From: Pseudomonas lopnurensis
Lineage (GTDB): Bacteria > Pseudomonadota > Gammaproteobacteria > Pseudomonadales > Pseudomonadaceae
Assembly: GCF_015070855.1 (NCBI RefSeq)
Contig: NZ_JADDIX010000077.1
Span: 99,563-135,153 of the forward strand
Length of the DNA: 35,591 nucleotides
Reading direction: 5' to 3'
The notes under the pieces are model-generated. The model searched no databases. It worked only from the letters and a program-made list of their open reading frames with translations, and had not been told where the DNA came from. Below are positions 33,707-35,591 of this stretch, piece by piece. The stretch's first letter is position 1, and every line of letters begins with the position of its first letter. A program made the translations under genes and the position numbers.

Positions 33707-35230
33707 ATGACCGTGATCAAGCAAGACGACCTGATTCAAAGCGTAGCCGACGCTTTGCAGTTCATTTCTTACTACCATCCCGTCGATTTCATTCAGGCGA
33801 TGCACGAAGCCTACCTGCGTGAAGAATCTCCGGCCGCGCGTGATTCCATGGCGCAGATTCTGATCAACTCGCGCATGTGCGCCACTGGTCACCGCCCGAT
33901 CTGCCAGGACACCGGCATCGTCACCGTATTCGTCCGGGTCGGTATGGACGTGCGCTGGGATGGCGCCACCATGAGCCTGGACGACATGATCAACGAGGGC
34001 GTGCGCCGCGCCTACAACCTGCCGGAAAACGTCCTGCGTGCTTCGATCCTGGCCGACCCGGCAGGTTCCCGCAAGAACACCAAGGACAATACGCCAGCCG
34101 TCATCCACTATTCCATCGTTCCCGGTGACAAGGTGGAAGTGGACGTCGCGGCCAAGGGCGGCGGTTCCGAGAACAAGTCGAAGATGGCCATGCTCAACCC
34201 GTCCGATTCCATCGTCGACTGGGTACTCAAGACCGTCCCGACCATGGGCGCCGGCTGGTGCCCGCCGGGCATGCTCGGTATCGGCATCGGCGGTACCGCC
34301 GAGAAGGCCGCGGTGATGGCCAAGGAAGTGTTGATGGACCCGATCGACATCCACGAGCTCAAGGCCCGCGGCCCGCAGAACCGCATCGAGGAACTGCGCC
34401 TGGAGCTGTTCGACAAGGTCAACCAGCTGGGCATCGGCGCCCAGGGCCTCGGCGGCCTGACCACCGTGCTCGACGTGAAGATCATGGACTACCCGACCCA
34501 CGCCGCCTCGCTGCCGGTGTGCATGATCCCCAACTGCGCCGCCACCCGTCACGCCCACTTCGTGCTCGACGGCTCCGGCCCTGCCGAGCTCACACCGCCG
34601 CCGCTGGACGCCTACCCGGAGATCGTCTGGGAAGCCGGCCCGAGCGCGCGTCGCGTCGACCTCGACAGCATCACCCCGGAAGAGGTGCAGAGCTGGAAGC
34701 CGGGCGAAACCGTCCTGCTCAACGGCAAGATGCTCACCGGCCGCGACGCCGCGCACAAGCGCATGGTCGACATGCTGAACAAGGGCGAAGAGCTGCCGGT
34801 CGACCTCAAGGGCCGCTTCATCTACTACGTCGGCCCGGTCGATCCGGTCGGTGACGAAGTGGTGGGCCCGGCCGGCCCGACCACCGCGACGCGGATGGAC
34901 AAGTTCACCCGGCAGATCCTCGAAAGCACAGGCCTCTTGGGCATGATCGGCAAGTCCGAGCGCGGCCCGATCGCCATCGACGCGATCAAGGACAACAAGG
35001 CGGTCTACCTGATGGCCGTCGGCGGCGCCGCCTACCTGGTCGCCCAGGCGATCAAGAAGTCCAAGGTACTGGCCTTTGCCGAACTGGGCATGGAAGCGAT
35101 CTACGAGTTCGAAGTGAAGGACATGCCGGTCACCGTAGCCGTAGACACCAAGGGCGAGTCGGTGCACATCACGGGACCTGCGATCTGGCAGCAGAAGATC
35201 GCCGAGAGCCTGGCCGTGGAAGTGCAGTGA
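33707..35230 (+). CDS. fumA: Class I (4Fe-4S) fumarate hydratase
   Basis: This oxygen-sensitive iron-sulfur fumarase of the TCA cycle interconverts fumarate and malate. Its 507 residues start MTVIKQDDLIQSVADALQF. The three cluster cysteines are at C66 (GHRPICQDTG), C185 (GAGWCPPGM) and C277 (MIPNCAATRHAH), with spacing close to E. coli FumA. The C-terminal beta domain includes PVDLKGRFIYYVGPVDPVGDE and the conserved GPTTATRMDKFT. ATG 33707 is preceded by GAGG; an ATG five codons upstream is possible. It is divergent from the cyclase gene and matches P. aeruginosa PA4333 in position. The gene letter is by family, not by proof. Confidence 0.93.
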   Translation: MTVIKQDDLIQSVADALQFISYYHPVDFIQAMHEAYLREESPAARDSMAQILINSRMCATGHRPICQDTGIVTVFVRVGMDVRWDGATMSLDDMINEGVRRAYNLPENVLRASILADPAGSRKNTKDNTPAVIHYSIVPGDKVEVDVAAKGGGSENKSKMAMLNPSDSIVDWVLKTVPTMGAGWCPPGMLGIGIGGTAEKAAVMAKEVLMDPIDIHELKARGPQNRIEELRLELFDKVNQLGIGAQGLGGLTTVLDVKIMDYPTHAASLPVCMIPNCAATRHAHFVLDGSGPAELTPPPLDAYPEIVWEAGPSARRVDLDSITPEEVQSWKPGETVLLNGKMLTGRDAAHKRMVDMLNKGEELPVDLKGRFIYYVGPVDPVGDEVVGPAGPTTATRMDKFTRQILESTGLLGMIGKSERGPIAIDAIKDNKAVYLMAVGGAAYLVAQAIKKSKVLAFAELGMEAIYEFEVKDMPVTVAVDTKGESVHITGPAIWQQKIAESLAVEVQ

Positions 35231-35250
35231 TCGCCTCCTCGTGCTGAAAA

Positions 35251-35288
35251 CGGAAAGCCCGGCCTTGCGCCGGGCTTTCCGCTTTCTG
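35251..35288. terminator. Bidirectional rho-independent terminator
   Basis: CGGAAAGCCCGGC (35251-35263) pairs perfectly with GCCGGGCTTTCCG (35269-35281) around the loop CTTGC. CTTTCTGG follows on the plus strand, and on the minus strand CGTTTTCAGC follows. It lies between convergent genes and probably serves both. Confidence 0.85.
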
Positions 35289-35298
35289 GCCCGGCGCT

Positions 35299-35520
35299 TC
35301 AGCCTCGACCGTCGCGCAGCCTGACGAACAGCGTCTCGACCTTTTCCCGCGCCCAGGGCGTGCGGCGCAGGAAGGTCAGGCTCGATTTGATGCTCGGCTC
35401 GCTCTTGAAGCAACGAATGTCGATTCGCTCAGCCAACCCTTCCCAGCCATAGTGAGCTTGTAATTCGGTCAGCATGGCAGCCAATGTGATGCCGTGCAGA
35501 GGATCTTTTGCCTGGGTCAT
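35299..35520 (-). CDS. VF530 family small DNA-binding protein (DUF2132)
   Basis: This 73-residue protein matches the VF530/DUF2132 family by its conserved core, which includes [27 protein letters not shown] and [22 protein letters not shown]. The family has a double-stranded-DNA-binding helical fold described for a Vibrio protein; its biological role is unknown. GGAGC precedes the ATG. It stands alone and is convergent with the fumarase gene across the shared terminator. A basic C-terminal tail RLRDGRG ends the protein. Confidence 0.88.
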   Translation of the reverse strand: MTQAKDPLHGITLAAMLTELQAHYGWEGLAERIDIRCFKSEPSIKSSLTFLRRTPWAREKVETLFVRLRDGRG

Positions 35521-35555
35521 GGTGCTCCGGCTGAAATGTGTAGATAAGTGCTTTC

Positions 35556-35591
35556 GTAGGAGTCGGCTTGCCGGCGATGGCCGTACGGGAT
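35556..35591. repeat. REP sequence at window edge
   Basis: GTAGGAGTCGGCTTGCCGGCGATGG matches the pseudomonad REP layout (GTAGGAG head, GC-rich imperfect palindrome, GGCGAT). It is also related to the REP pair at 15798-15854. The element is cut by the window end, so any inverted partner is not visible. Confidence 0.6.

Noticed and set aside
33506-35413. 635-codon minus-strand frame opposite fumarase
   Set aside because: It is a shadow of the class I fumarase, which has all three cluster cysteines in the plus-strand frame.

Overview
The window is a high-GC, densely coded gammaproteobacterial chromosome segment. Protein sequences, gene order and intergenic repeats point to Pseudomonas in the broad sense, and the repeats suggest the P. 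stutzeri (Stutzerimonas) or P. mendocina side of the group. This assignment is by eye: the MvaT silencer, RhlB, AlgA, PurU and class I fumarase all read as pseudomonad proteins. No rRNA, tRNA, CRISPR array, prophage or transposase gene was seen.

Layout. (1) 1-150: the edge of a GCTGCAA-type repeat. (2) 150-4442, minus strand: the aapJQMP amino-acid ABC transporter, with a hairpin between aapJ and aapQ. (3) 4791-7559, plus strand: a carboxylesterase, the DEAD-box helicase rhlB and a 54-residue membrane protein. (4) 7788-8958, minus strand: moaC-moaD-moaE for molybdopterin synthesis. (5) 8959-9305: a mosaic of repeats. (6) 9306-12850: a PIN/PhoH ATPase, the cobalt/nickel exporter dmeF and, divergently, yaaA. 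(7) 12851-15090: a gap of about 790 bp with hairpins and a possible 47-residue ORF, then algA and its terminator. (8) 15452-18593: a 72-residue protein, a paired REP element, a HerA-like ATPase, a 70-residue protein and purU. (9) 18986-21077: mvaT with a very strong terminator, convergent with sbcB. (10) 21324-28084: a six-gene operon encoding RDD, SpoIIM, DUF4129, DUF4350, MoxR and DUF58 proteins, mostly with overlapping start and stop codons. (11) 28092-31016: a PilZ protein, a DUF4124 protein, a small lipoprotein and, divergently, pyruvate kinase pykA. (12) 31147-33509, minus strand: a 2Fe-2S flavoprotein reductase and a membrane diguanylate cyclase. A 165-bp inverted-repeat element lies between them and supplies the last codons of the cyclase. 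(13) 33707-35520: class I fumarase, a bidirectional terminator, a VF530-type small protein and a REP sequence at the window edge.

How the genes fit together. Most are core metabolism or housekeeping: amino-acid uptake, molybdenum cofactor, RNA turnover, GDP-mannose supply, one-carbon metabolism, DNA repair, glycolysis and the TCA cycle. A c-di-GMP theme (cyclase plus PilZ receptor) flanks pykA and the reductase. The least understood unit is the MoxR/DUF58 membrane operon, the best candidate here for an under-described system. The most unusual DNA-level feature is the inverted-repeat element that has become the 3' end of the diguanylate cyclase gene. From memory, the order from purU to fumarase matches the P. 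aeruginosa PA4314-PA4333 region, while the aap/esterase/rhlB and moa/PhoH blocks match PA3858-PA3861 and PA3916-PA3919.
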